Below are positions 36,317-44,708 of a stretch of 44,708 nt of DNA, in pieces. Every line of letters begins with the position of its first letter. The first letter of the stretch is position 1. The notes beneath the pieces were generated by a model. It had not been told where the DNA came from. It did not search any database and was given only the letters and a program-made list of their open reading frames with translations. The translations under genes and the position numbers were made by a program. Source of the stretch: Holophagaceae bacterium (GTDB taxonomy: Bacteria > Acidobacteriota > Holophagae > Holophagales > Holophagaceae); NCBI GenBank assembly GCA_025357545.1, contig JANXPB010000093.1, positions 1 through 44,708 of the forward strand. The letters are read 5' to 3'.

Positions 36317-38462
36317 AACGCGGCTTCACATCCAGTGCCTTGAGGCCTTCCAACGCCGCCTCCATGCGCGCGAAAACTGGCAACCCGGCTTTGGCGAGAG
36401 TCTGCCGAAGTCCTGCGTAAGCGGAGCCGGCATCCACTACCAGGCCCACGGCCTTTCCTCGGGGCTCTGCCGCGGCCCGCAGGGCCTGGGCGAAGGCCTC
36501 CGCCCGCAGCGGATCTTCCAGGGCGAGGCGCCGAGTGAACGGCACCAGGCCCACGATGAGCACCGCGGCTTCTCCTTCGAGCAACAGCCGGGCGATGGCT
36601 TGGTAGGCGGCCAGATCGGCCATGGGCGTGATGTCCAAGGGCAGGTGCGGCGCCACCAGTTGGTCCAGCCCATGGGTGGTCAAAAGCGTTTGCAGCTTTG
36701 CGGTTTCATGGCCCCACAAGGTCGCCGGCGGGAAGGCGCCGCCCATGAGGTCTCCGGCCGCCACGCTCTCAAAACCAGCGTTCGTGAGCACCGCCACAGG
36801 CCCAGGGGCCAGCGCGGGGAAGGCCCCCAGCCACGCCAGGCCTGCATCGAAGGCCGCGATGGAGGGTGCAACAGGGATGCCCGCGCGGCTCAGCAAGGCC
36901 GCTTCCAATTCGCGGTCTCCGGCCAACGCCCCCGTATGGCTGGCAGCGGCGGCGAGACCCGCCTCGGTACGGCCGGCGCGGTAGAGCAGAAGGGTTTTCC
37001 CGGCGGTTCTCAGGCGCGCGCCGATGCGGGCCGTGGCTTCCAGATCGCCCGCGCCGAAGCCCTCCACGTAAGCCCCCACGGATCGGATCATCGGATCCAG
37101 CTCCAGGGCTTCGAGCAAATCCGGCAGCCGCAGATCCAGCTGATTGCCCAAGGCCACGCCCAGACCCAATGGTAGACTGGCTCCCACGGAAAGGCGACTC
37201 AGCAGGAAGGCGCCGCTCTGGCTCAAGAGGGCCAGGCTCCCGCCACCCTGGGGTGGGGTCCATTTATCCTCGGGAATGAAGGTTGTATTGATCCGACGGA
37301 TCGGCACGACGTGGCCCAGGAAATTGGGACCCAAGAGCGCGGGAGTCCAGCGGCCCTCAGACCGGGCGGCCGCTAGGCAGGCGCGGAGCCGCTCCCCGAG
37401 GCCCTCGGTGTCGGCCCCATCGCCGAGCCCCCCCGCGACCAGGGCCACCACCCGCGCGCCCTCGCCCTGGGCGATGAGGGTTTCCACCACCTCGAGCGCC
37501 GCCGAGGCAGGAAGCGCCAGGACCAGCAGATCCACGGGCTGCGCTCCCAGCGCGACGGCATCGGGAAGGCAGGGGAGATCCAGGAACCGGGTCTCATGGG
37601 GACGCACGATGATGAGGTCGCCTTCGGGCAATCCTGCCAGCCGGAGGTTTTCGAGAATGATCCGGCCCACCCCATCGGGCTTGCTGGAAACGCCCATCAC
37701 GGCGATGCGCCGGGGGGCGGTCAGGGCTTCCAGGAATCCAGGGGGCGGAGGTATCCGGTCGGGCTTTGGTCCGGATCGCCGGCCCACTCCGTCGAGGGGA
37801 CGGGGATCTCCGGCTGGATCCAGGGCGATGGGGTTGAGTTCCAGCAGTTCCAGGCCTTCGGCTTCAGCAAGCGCCGCGGCTTCCCATAAGCCCGCCAGGA
37901 AGGTCCGAAGCTGCGCGCGGGTGGTGAGGGCTTGGGCTCCGCGCAGGGTTCCGAGCCAGACCTGCCCCAGCAAGTGGGCTTCCAAATCCGCCAGGGCCAC
38001 TTCGGGCGTCACGAAAGCCAGGGGCCACCGCAGGGGCGGCGCCAGCTTTCCGAGGGCATCGGCTTGCAGGCCGCCGAGGCCTATGACCAGGGTCCAGCCG
38101 CCCTCGCCGCGGGTGAGGCCCGCGAAGGCTTCGGTGGGCAGTCCTTCGGCCCGGGCCATCCGAATGCGCTCGCAGACGAGGGTCCCGATCCAGGCATGGC
38201 CTTCGGCCTCAGCGCGAGTGCGCATCTCGGCCGCGGCGGAGGCCAGGGCTGTGGGCTCGAAGGCCAGGAAGCGCACGGCCCCCAGTTCACTTTTATGCCA
38301 AAGCTCTTCGGCCAAGCCCTTGAGCACCACCGCCTCGCCGGGCGCGAAGGCCAGCGCTTCGCCGAGCCATCCATGCCGTGGGGGTTTCAGGCCAGCCCGG
38401 GCCAGCAAGTCATAGCAAGCCTGTTCGTGGACGAAGCCAGAGCGCTCGGCGACCGGCGTCAT
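36315..38462 (-). CDS. ADP-forming acetate/acyl-CoA ligase family protein, ATP-grasp domain N-terminal
   Basis: 715 aa. N-terminal ATP-grasp_5-like (VVLKGLAEELWHKSELGAVRF), then CoA-binding (RRIAVMGVSSKPDGVGRIILENL) and ligase domain (AAASHTGALAGDRELEAALLSRAGI). Confidence 0.92.
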   Translation of the reverse strand: MTPVAERSGFVHEQACYDLLARAGLKPPRHGWLGEALAFAPGEAVVLKGLAEELWHKSELGAVRFLAFEPTALASAAAEMRTRAEAEGHAWIGTLVCERIRMARAEGLPTEAFAGLTRGEGGWTLVIGLGGLQADALGKLAPPLRWPLAFVTPEVALADLEAHLLGQVWLGTLRGAQALTTRAQLRTFLAGLWEAAALAEAEGLELLELNPIALDPAGDPRPLDGVGRRSGPKPDRIPPPPGFLEALTAPRRIAVMGVSSKPDGVGRIILENLRLAGLPEGDLIIVRPHETRFLDLPCLPDAVALGAQPVDLLVLALPASAALEVVETLIAQGEGARVVALVAGGLGDGADTEGLGERLRACLAAARSEGRWTPALLGPNFLGHVVPIRRINTTFIPEDKWTPPQGGGSLALLSQSGAFLLSRLSVGASLPLGLGVALGNQLDLRLPDLLEALELDPMIRSVGAYVEGFGAGDLEATARIGARLRTAGKTLLLYRAGRTEAGLAAAASHTGALAGDRELEAALLSRAGIPVAPSIAAFDAGLAWLGAFPALAPGPVAVLTNAGFESVAAGDLMGGAFPPATLWGHETAKLQTLLTTHGLDQLVAPHLPLDITPMADLAAYQAIARLLLEGEAAVLIVGLVPFTRRLALEDPLRAEAFAQALRAAAEPRGKAVGLVVDAGSAYAGLRQTLAKAGLPVFARMEAALEGLKALDVKPR

Positions 38463-39880
38463 GCGGGCGTGAGCGCATGACGCTGCCCCGCGGCGAAGGC
38501 CGCCTCGTTCAGGGGCAGCAGGGCCGGCTTGTCCTTCAGCACGGTGCGGATGGTGGCCAGGAAGGTCTCACCCGGGAAGATCTGGGTCACCGCCTGGATC
38601 GCGCCCAGCGCGACGATGTTCTTCACCATGGGCCGCTCCAGCCCTTGCGCCACCTGGGTCATCGGCACGCCCACCACACGGACGCCTTCGGGCACGGGGG
38701 GGAGGTCCTGCACCACGGTGGAGTCGTAAATGATCACGCCACCGCTGCGGACCGTAGACGCGAATTTCGCGAAGCTCGGCGCGTTGAACGCCACCAGCAC
38801 CATAGGATCCGGCGCGGCGGGGTTCAGCACTTCCTCTTGGGCGATGTGGACATCGGCATAGGAAGTGCCGCCCCGGCTTTCGGGTCCGTAGCTGGGAATG
38901 TTGGTGGCGTCGAAGCCCTCGTTGATGGAGGCCCGAGCCAGCAGCAGGGCCGCGGTCTGGGCACCATCGCCGCCGGAACCGGCCAGCTTGAAGCTGATGT
39001 CATTGCCGCCCAGGTGGGTCGGGAACGTTTTCGCATGTCTGGTGGGAGGTTCCTTCCCCGCTCCGATCAGGGTCAGGAGTTTCCCCGCGTCGAAGCTGGG
39101 CACCTTGGCGGAATCCCACCACGGCTCCACGGTGAGGTCCTTCTTCACGCCCAAGGGGTAGACCGGCTCCATGCACTCCTTCACCCATTTCTCGGTCTCG
39201 GTGGGGTTCATTTTCAAGTGCGTGGGGCACTCCGCCAGCACTTCGATGAAGGCGTAGCCGCGGCCTTCCTTCTGGATGCGCAGGGCCTTCTCGATGGCCT
39301 TGCGGGCTTTGATGCGCTGCTTGGCGTCGTAGAGCGCTACGCGCTCCACGTAGACCGGGCCGTCCAGCTGGGCGATGAGTTCGGCCATGCGCAGGGGCAT
39401 GCCCATGGCCGAGGTGCGGCCATCGGGGCTGGTGCTGGTTTTCTGGCCCATGAGCGAGGTGGGGGCCAGCTGGCCGCCAGTCATGCCATAGATGGCGTTG
39501 TTGATGAAGATGACCGTGAGGGGAATGCCCATCTGCGCGGTGGATACGGTTTCCGCCAGGCCGATGGAGGCCAGATCGCCGTCCCCCTGGTAGCTGATGA
39601 CGATGCTGTCGGGATTGGCGAGCTTGTGGCCGATGGCCACGGCGGGGGCGCGGCCATGGGCCGCCTGGGTGTTGCCCACATCGAAGTAGTAGTACGCGAA
39701 GACCGAGCAGCCCACAGGGCTCACGAGCACGGTGCGGTCCTGAATGCCCAGGGCTTCGATGGCTTCGGCCAGGTCGCGGTGGGCCAAGCCGTGGCCGCAG
39801 CCGGGGCAGTAGTGGGTGGAGTGGCCTTTGAGGCCCTCCCCGTGGGAGTGGCGTTCGAAGTGATCATAGAAGACGCTCAT
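38459..39880 (-). CDS. 2-oxoacid:ferredoxin oxidoreductase, fused TPP-binding beta and gamma domains
   Basis: HSTHYCPGCGHGLAHRDLAEAIEALG..ISYQGDGDLASIGLAET (TPP domain), then ISFKLAGSGGDGAQTAALLLARASI (gamma domain). Confidence 0.94.
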   Translation of the reverse strand: MSVFYDHFERHSHGEGLKGHSTHYCPGCGHGLAHRDLAEAIEALGIQDRTVLVSPVGCSVFAYYYFDVGNTQAAHGRAPAVAIGHKLANPDSIVISYQGDGDLASIGLAETVSTAQMGIPLTVIFINNAIYGMTGGQLAPTSLMGQKTSTSPDGRTSAMGMPLRMAELIAQLDGPVYVERVALYDAKQRIKARKAIEKALRIQKEGRGYAFIEVLAECPTHLKMNPTETEKWVKECMEPVYPLGVKKDLTVEPWWDSAKVPSFDAGKLLTLIGAGKEPPTRHAKTFPTHLGGNDISFKLAGSGGDGAQTAALLLARASINEGFDATNIPSYGPESRGGTSYADVHIAQEEVLNPAAPDPMVLVAFNAPSFAKFASTVRSGGVIIYDSTVVQDLPPVPEGVRVVGVPMTQVAQGLERPMVKNIVALGAIQAVTQIFPGETFLATIRTVLKDKPALLPLNEAAFAAGQRHALTPA

Positions 39881-41301
39881 GCCTTCACCTCTTCCAGGGA
39901 CAGGGCCGCTGCGCGGACCCCGGCTTCGATCTCGTCCTGCTGCGGCAGCATGCCGCCGAACCGCTGGACCGAGGTGATGGGGGGATGGTCCAGTTCGGCT
40001 TTGCTGAGGGCCAACCGGAGTTCATCCTCCAGCTGACCGTGGCTGGCCTCCACCATGACGATGCGCTGGGCGTGGGCCAGCAGCGGCTTGAACGCGTCGA
40101 TGGGGAAAGGCCAGAGCGTGATGGGCCGGAAGAGGCCCGCCTTGATGCCCTGCTTCCGCAGGTTTTCCACGGCGCCCTTGGCCATGCGGGCAGGCGTGTT
40201 GCAAGCCACCAGCACTACCTCCGCGTCCTCGCAGCGGTACAGGTCGGCCCGCTGTTCCTGCGCGGCAATCTCGGCATATTTCGCATTGAGGTGGACGTTG
40301 TGGGCTTCCAGATCCGATTCAGTGAGGAAGATGGAACAGATGAGGTTGGGCCGGTGCTCCTTGTCGCCCCACACCGCCCAGGCCGGGAGGCCGGGCTTCG
40401 TGAGCGTCGCGGGCAGGCGCACCACGCCGGTCATCTGACCCAGATAGCCATCGCCCAGCAGCACCACCGGGTTGCGGTACTTGAAGCTGAGTTCGAAGGC
40501 CAGACGTGTGAGGTCCAGCATCTCCTGGGGCGTGGCGGGCGCCAGCACGATGCCGTGGGTATTGCCATGGCCGAGGCCCCGGCAGGCCAGCTTGATGTCC
40601 GACTGCTCAGGCCCGATGTTTCCAAGCCCCGGTCCGCCGCGCATGATGTTGACGAAGACCCCCGGCAGCTCGGCGCCAATCATGTAGCTCACGCCTTCGA
40701 GCATCAGGCTGAAGCCCGGGCTGCTGGTGAAGGTGATGCAGGGCAGTCCCGCGCCGCTGCAGCCGTACATCATGTTCACCGCCGCCACTTCGCTGACGGC
40801 CTGCACAAAGGCGCCGTCCAGTTTGGGCAGGATCTTCGCCATGAGCTCGGCCCCTTCCGTGGAAGGCGTGATGGGGTAGCCGAAGACGTGGCGGCACCCC
40901 GCCAGCAGCGCGCCGATGGCCGAGGCGTAGGTGCCCTTGAGCATCAGGGGTTCGCTGGCGGAAAGCGGAAGCTCGATCCCCGGATGGTCCACCGCCGCCG
41001 GGAGGCCCGTGGCCTTGGCGCCGAAGAGCTTCGATGGGTCTTCCAGGTCGAAATCCCCTTCGATGGTTTCGGCGGGCAGCTGGGGCCGCAGGCCGAAGGG
41101 CTCAGGACAGGCTTGGATGCAGAGCTGGCAGCCGTTGCAGTCTTCCAGGTCGAGATGCACGGGAATCATTCCGGTGCCCGCGTGAATGTGCTCGCCCTGG
41201 GTGATGCAGTCCTTGGCGCACGCATCGATGCACCGGAGGCATCCCTTGCAGTATTCAGCCTCCAAGAAAGGCTTGGGTCGGGTCAGTGCAGGCGTCGCCA
41301 T
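39877..41301 (-). CDS. 2-oxoacid:ferredoxin oxidoreductase, N-terminal 2x[4Fe-4S] ferredoxin fused to alpha subunit
   Basis: CKGCLRCIDACAKDC and CNGCQLCIQACPEPFGL cluster motifs, then KGTYASAIGALLAGCRHVFGYPITPSTEGAELMAKILP alpha-subunit signature. Confidence 0.94.
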   Translation of the reverse strand: MATPALTRPKPFLEAEYCKGCLRCIDACAKDCITQGEHIHAGTGMIPVHLDLEDCNGCQLCIQACPEPFGLRPQLPAETIEGDFDLEDPSKLFGAKATGLPAAVDHPGIELPLSASEPLMLKGTYASAIGALLAGCRHVFGYPITPSTEGAELMAKILPKLDGAFVQAVSEVAAVNMMYGCSGAGLPCITFTSSPGFSLMLEGVSYMIGAELPGVFVNIMRGGPGLGNIGPEQSDIKLACRGLGHGNTHGIVLAPATPQEMLDLTRLAFELSFKYRNPVVLLGDGYLGQMTGVVRLPATLTKPGLPAWAVWGDKEHRPNLICSIFLTESDLEAHNVHLNAKYAEIAAQEQRADLYRCEDAEVVLVACNTPARMAKGAVENLRKQGIKAGLFRPITLWPFPIDAFKPLLAHAQRIVMVEASHGQLEDELRLALSKAELDHPPITSVQRFGGMLPQQDEIEAGVRAAALSLEEVKA

Positions 41302-41351
41302 GGGGGTTCTCCAGTGCCCCCTCAGATTCGTGCCGGGGCTCTGTGCATGCA

Positions 41352-41380
41352 GTCACAACGCCGATGCAGCCCGTCACAAC
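41352..41380 (-). promoter_or_regulatory. two GTTGTGAC direct repeats 21 bp apart, candidate regulator site
   Basis: Plus strand GTCACAAC at 41352-41359 and 41373-41380, about 50-80 bp upstream of the oxidoreductase operon start. Confidence 0.35.
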
Positions 41381-41422
41381 AACCGGGCGCGATCGCGCGA
41401 ATCAGGCGCTGCCTTGCTTCGA

Positions 41423-41644
41423 TCAGTGGCCCAGGGCCACGAAGGAAGCCACCAGCTCGTGGCAGTGCTCACAGGTGTCGTTGGGCGCCATGCAGGGGAA
41501 ACCGTCCACGCCGATGCCTGGGCAGGTCTCGTGGTGGGCCGTCAGCATCAGCAGTTCCCGGGCGGCCAGGGCCATGGCACGCTGGCGTGCAACGGGGAAC
41601 TCGTGCAGGGCTGCGAGCAGTAGGACTTCGTGGGGTTCCAGCAT
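41423..41644 (-). CDS. small Cys/His-containing hypothetical protein
   Basis: 73 aa MLEPHEVLLLAALHEFPVARQRAMALAARELLMLTAHHETCPGIGVDGFPCMAPNDTCEHCHELVASFVALGH. In the right place to precede the oxidoreductase operon. Confidence 0.55.
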   Translation of the reverse strand: MLEPHEVLLLAALHEFPVARQRAMALAARELLMLTAHHETCPGIGVDGFPCMAPNDTCEHCHELVASFVALGH

Positions 41645-41803
41645 CGCGGCCTCCCGTTGGGCTCATCCAGGATCGGTCGCTCCCCCTGTGCCTGGGGTCA
41701 CGTCCAAAGGGCATATTCCCCGAGGCTTTCAGGGCCTCGGCCCTTGGCCGGGCTGGGCTCGCCCGGCGTGCCCCATCATGAAGACAGCTTCCAGGAGTTC
41801 CCA

Positions 41804-42013
41804 GTGCCCGATGTCATCACTTCCCAGCAGATGGGCCTCCTCCAGGTCGTCGCCAAGAACCCGGGGATCACCCGGGAGCGGATCCTCGCGATCAAGGGGA
41901 TGACCCTTGCGGACATCGCCTACCTGGAAAGCCACGACCTCATCCGCGAGCGCGAGGTCCATCAGTACCGCGTGTCGCATTTCGGCGAGATGGCCCTGCG
42001 GCGGGGGCTCTGA
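41804..42013 (+). CDS. small winged-helix-like hypothetical protein
   Basis: GTG start with aggag upstream: VPDVITSQQMGLLQVVAKNPGITRERILAIKGMTLADIAYLESHDLIREREVHQYRVSHFGEMALRRGL. Confidence 0.6.
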   Translation: MPDVITSQQMGLLQVVAKNPGITRERILAIKGMTLADIAYLESHDLIREREVHQYRVSHFGEMALRRGL

Positions 42014-42192
42014 TACGGATTCGCGTTTAAATTATTTAAATTCACCACCGAAGCACCGCGAAAAGCACGCAGCTCCAGCACCCACGGCACCACTCCAAAA
42101 TTGCTTCATGAGGTGCTTGGTTATTGCGGCGGCTGCGGGCCAAAGGCCTGGAAATGAAAGAAGTTTTCGCGTCTCCCGTTCGAGTCATTCGC

Positions 42193-42229
42193 GGTTCCGA
42201 ATCCACCGAGCACACCTCGGTCGGAAACC
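42193..42229. other. strong imperfect hairpin in intergenic region
   Basis: GGTTCCGA atcca CCGAG cacac CTCGG TCGGAAACC. Confidence 0.5.
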
Positions 42230-42244
42230 TACGATTGCCAGACC

Positions 42245-43768
42245 TCAGTCTATGCGCCAAAGCGGGAGTTCATCGCCCAGCGAAGGCACCGGAAGCAGTC
42301 CATTCTCAATGGCGCCATCATCGCTTTCGGGTTCACACAAGTAGACGGCGATGGCACCCAGGGGCTGGTCTGTCCTCACGAGGCCTGAACCCACAGGAGC
42401 CACGCGAGGACCGCTGCGCCAGGACACGGCCAGCTCGCCGACCTTGGCGGCTTCCAGGATGGCGCGGCCTCCTTCGGTGCCCAGGCTTTCCACCACCGGC
42501 ACCCCCACGTCGTAACCTCCGGCCGCTGTTTCCACTCGAAGGCCGTGTTGGCGAAGGTGCGCAGCGACGGCAGGCGGCACCACGTAGGCCGCAGGCCGGT
42601 CCACCACCGTGCGGCCCACGAAACGTCCGATGTGGGGGATGGTCACGCTGGTGGGCGCGCCCTCCAGCGTGCGCGGAATGCGGGTGAGGATCTCGATGGG
42701 GGCCGCGAAGAGCTCCAGGCCATAGCGCACGGCCACTCGGGGAGGCGGCGTGCGGCTGGCGGCCACGGTCTGTACCACTTCATCCCCATGGGCGGCCACG
42801 AAGGTGAGGGTCTCCAGCATGAAGGCGTAGGCCGTGCGCACCCGTTCCTCGAAGGTGATGTAGGAGTAGCACTCCAGCAGCAGGTCCATGCGGCTGGTGA
42901 GGCCCCGGTAGTTGCTACCGAAGCGCGGATGGTGCGGGTAGGTCATCCAGCCTTCGCGCACGGCCGAGGCTGGATCCGCCTCGCCATCGGCATCCAGTAC
43001 CCGCTCGTCCTCCACGAAGTTGCCATACCACCCGGCGTCCAGCTGGTGCTTGGCCTTCAGGGCCGCCGTGACCGGGCCCAGCAGTTTCTCGCGCATATAA
43101 AGGATGGGCTCGGCCCGCCCGCTTTCGATGGTGTGGGGGATGTCGTAGGTCATGGAGAACCGGTGCACCGAACCGTTGGTGGCGTGGTTGTCGATGGTGA
43201 GGTCCGGCTCCCAAAGCTGGCAGACTTGGGTTTGGAGCAGGCGCATCTCCACGCCCTCCTGGCGCATGTAGTCGCGGTTCAGGTTGATCTTGGCGGCATT
43301 CACGCGGGTGCCCACGCCACTCTCGGGGCCAAGCTGCCCCGCGAGCTTCGGCAGGTGGAGCTTCCGGTTGCCGGGATCGATGGCGTCGTTGCCGTCGGGG
43401 TTGAAGAGGGGCACCACCACCAGGGTCAGTTTGGCGAGGATGTCCGCGGCGTCAAGGCCAGGCTTGCCTTCCAGGAGATCCCGCACCAGCATCAGGCAGC
43501 CTTCCTTGCCCTCCACCTCGCCCGCATGGATGCCGCTGATGACCAGCACGATGGGCAGCCCCAGCTTCCGGGCTTCCTCTGGAGTCTTCACACCATGGGC
43601 CGACAGCACCAGGATCGGCAGCTCCCGACCCTGGGCGCTCACACCGAAGTTGCTGATGTGGAGGCGCGGATCCCCCTTGGCCGCAAGCGCCGCAAGGAAG
43701 GCCATCACGTCCGCGTGCAGGGATGTGAACTCGTAGTGGGTGCTTTCCGCGCGGGTCTGGATGCTCAT
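42245..43768 (-). CDS. M14 family zinc carboxypeptidase
   Basis: LPIVLVISGIHAGEVEGKEGCLMLVRDLL (HxxE metal motif), VVVPLFNPDGNDAI, INLNRDYMRQEGVEMR. Confidence 0.92.
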   Translation of the reverse strand: MSIQTRAESTHYEFTSLHADVMAFLAALAAKGDPRLHISNFGVSAQGRELPILVLSAHGVKTPEEARKLGLPIVLVISGIHAGEVEGKEGCLMLVRDLLEGKPGLDAADILAKLTLVVVPLFNPDGNDAIDPGNRKLHLPKLAGQLGPESGVGTRVNAAKINLNRDYMRQEGVEMRLLQTQVCQLWEPDLTIDNHATNGSVHRFSMTYDIPHTIESGRAEPILYMREKLLGPVTAALKAKHQLDAGWYGNFVEDERVLDADGEADPASAVREGWMTYPHHPRFGSNYRGLTSRMDLLLECYSYITFEERVRTAYAFMLETLTFVAAHGDEVVQTVAASRTPPPRVAVRYGLELFAAPIEILTRIPRTLEGAPTSVTIPHIGRFVGRTVVDRPAAYVVPPAVAAHLRQHGLRVETAAGGYDVGVPVVESLGTEGGRAILEAAKVGELAVSWRSGPRVAPVGSGLVRTDQPLGAIAVYLCEPESDDGAIENGLLPVPSLGDELPLWRID

Positions 43769-43863
43769 GGTCGCTCCCGAAGGTGGGGGTGGATGGAGGT
43801 TGCCTGGAATCCTCCCATGATCCCGCCCCGGCGATACACTGCATCCGAAGCACCGGAGCGCCC

Positions 43864-44475
43864 ATGGAAGAATTCGCCGAAGCCATCCATGAAACCGTCC
43901 ACCAGGCAGAGCACGGCTCCGAGGGCCACCGCAACCCGCTCATGGGGCGGGTGGGGATCTGCGTAGCCATCACCGCCACGCTCATGGCCCTCACCACCAT
44001 CAAGGGCAACATCGTGGTGCAGGAGAGCACTTTGCTCCAGAGCCGCATCAACAACACGTGGGCCTTGTTCCAGGCCAAAAGCACCAAACAGCATCTCGCG
44101 GAGAACACCAAGGAGATCCTGGGGGCGTTGAAGGATAGCGGTTCTTCCGCCGCGGTGCTGGAACCGCGCGTGAAGCACTACGAGGCAGAGGGCCTCCGCT
44201 ACGAACACGAGAAGGGCGACATCAAGCAGCAGGCCGACGCCTTGGAGGAGACGCGCCACCTGCTGCACCAGCAGCATGAGCATTTCAGCATCGCCGAAGC
44301 CATCTTCTCCCTCTCCATGGCGCTCTTCGGCCTCACAGCCCTGACCCAACGCAAAGCCCTGCTGAACGTGGGCCTCGTGTTCGCCGTGTTGGGTTTCGGC
44401 GCAGGGATCTGGGCCCTGAGCGGCGCTCCGAAGCCCGAACCGGAGCATCCCACCGCCTCCGCCGAACATCACTAG
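43864..44475 (+). CDS. DUF4337 family protein
   Basis: MEEFAEAIHETVHQAEHGSEGHRNPLMGRVGICVAITATLMALTTIKGNIVVQESTLLQSRINNTWALFQAKSTKQHLAENT... with C-terminal TM segments. Confidence 0.88.
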   Translation: MEEFAEAIHETVHQAEHGSEGHRNPLMGRVGICVAITATLMALTTIKGNIVVQESTLLQSRINNTWALFQAKSTKQHLAENTKEILGALKDSGSSAAVLEPRVKHYEAEGLRYEHEKGDIKQQADALEETRHLLHQQHEHFSIAEAIFSLSMALFGLTALTQRKALLNVGLVFAVLGFGAGIWALSGAPKPEPEHPTASAEHH

Positions 44476-44488
44476 CGGAAGAGGCCCC

Positions 44489-44581
44489 ATGAACCACCAC
44501 CGCGAAGTCCTCACCCTCCACCTTCCGGATCGCACGGGCTTCGTGAACATAATCCGCGACGTGGAGAACGCGCTGGCCGAG
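44489..44581 (+). pseudogene. YjbQ-like N-terminal fragment, apparently interrupted
   Basis: MNHHREVLTLHLPDRTGFVNIIRDVENALAE resembles the YjbQ N-terminus. Resemblance ends abruptly after codon 31. Confidence 0.55.
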
Positions 44582-44708
44582 AGGCAGTTTGGGCCCAGGA
44601 CGGGTCTTGGGGAAGGGCTGTTTGCAGGGGGAGGGCACGCGCTTCGGGCGCTCGTGGAGGAGGTCGTGCAGGAGTTGCTCGCGGTGGAAGCGGACCGGCA
44701 CTTCGGGG
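44582..44708 (+). mobile_element. IS256-type transposase N-terminal-like sequence, truncated by window edge
   Basis: In-frame continuation ...GEGLFAGGGHALRALVEEVVQELLAVEADRHFG resembles the N-terminus of IS256/Mutator transposases (ALRELVREVVQ..LEAE...LG pattern). Confidence 0.55.

Noticed and set aside
35634-37175. 513-aa plus-strand ORF spanning the convergent gene boundary
   Set aside because: Out-of-frame with the CoA transferase and antisense to the acyl-CoA ligase; composition typical of spurious GC-rich ORFs.
38378-41781. Very long plus-strand ORFs (552 aa and 598 aa) opposite the oxidoreductase cluster
   Set aside because: Low-complexity, His/Gln/Gly-rich translations typical of antisense shadows in high-GC DNA. 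The minus strand encodes clear conserved enzymes.
42545-43966. 473-aa plus-strand ORF opposite the M14 peptidase
   Set aside because: Antisense shadow; no recognisable motifs, while the minus strand has a full peptidase family signature.

Overview
This is a GC-rich bacterial chromosomal window. The gene content suggests Acidobacteriota, Holophagaceae/Geothrix-like, but that is an inference and was not tested. Most of it is ordinary housekeeping and metabolic sequence: two amidohydrolases, tRNA-Phe(GAA), a pyrimidine-nucleoside phosphorylase, two Oar-like TonB-dependent receptors, a LytS/LytTR two-component pair, glutathione peroxidase, cysteine dioxygenase convergent with a YeiH-family exporter, an alkaline-phosphatase-family protein, a secreted barnase-like RNase with adjacent barstar, thiG, and a DUF1800/DUF1501 pair. 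It also holds a compact lysine (DAP) operon (M20/dapE-like, asd, lysC, dapB, dapA, dapD, aminotransferase, lysA) and a three-gene cluster of fused-subunit 2-oxoacid:ferredoxin oxidoreductase plus a domain-permuted ADP-forming acyl-CoA synthetase. The observations most worth a second look are: (i) tRNA-Phe 3'-tail-derived 50-bp direct repeats, one of which forms a near-perfect inverted repeat with the end of the real tRNA gene; (ii) a lysine-riboswitch-like leader upstream of the lysine operon; (iii) an apparent in-frame junction at the right edge between a YjbQ-like N-terminus and IS256-type transposase-like sequence; (iv) the KOR/ACD cluster with paired upstream direct repeats; (v) the secreted RNase/barstar pair. 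No CRISPR array, rRNA, prophage or clear defence island was seen. I cannot claim a demonstrated new system.
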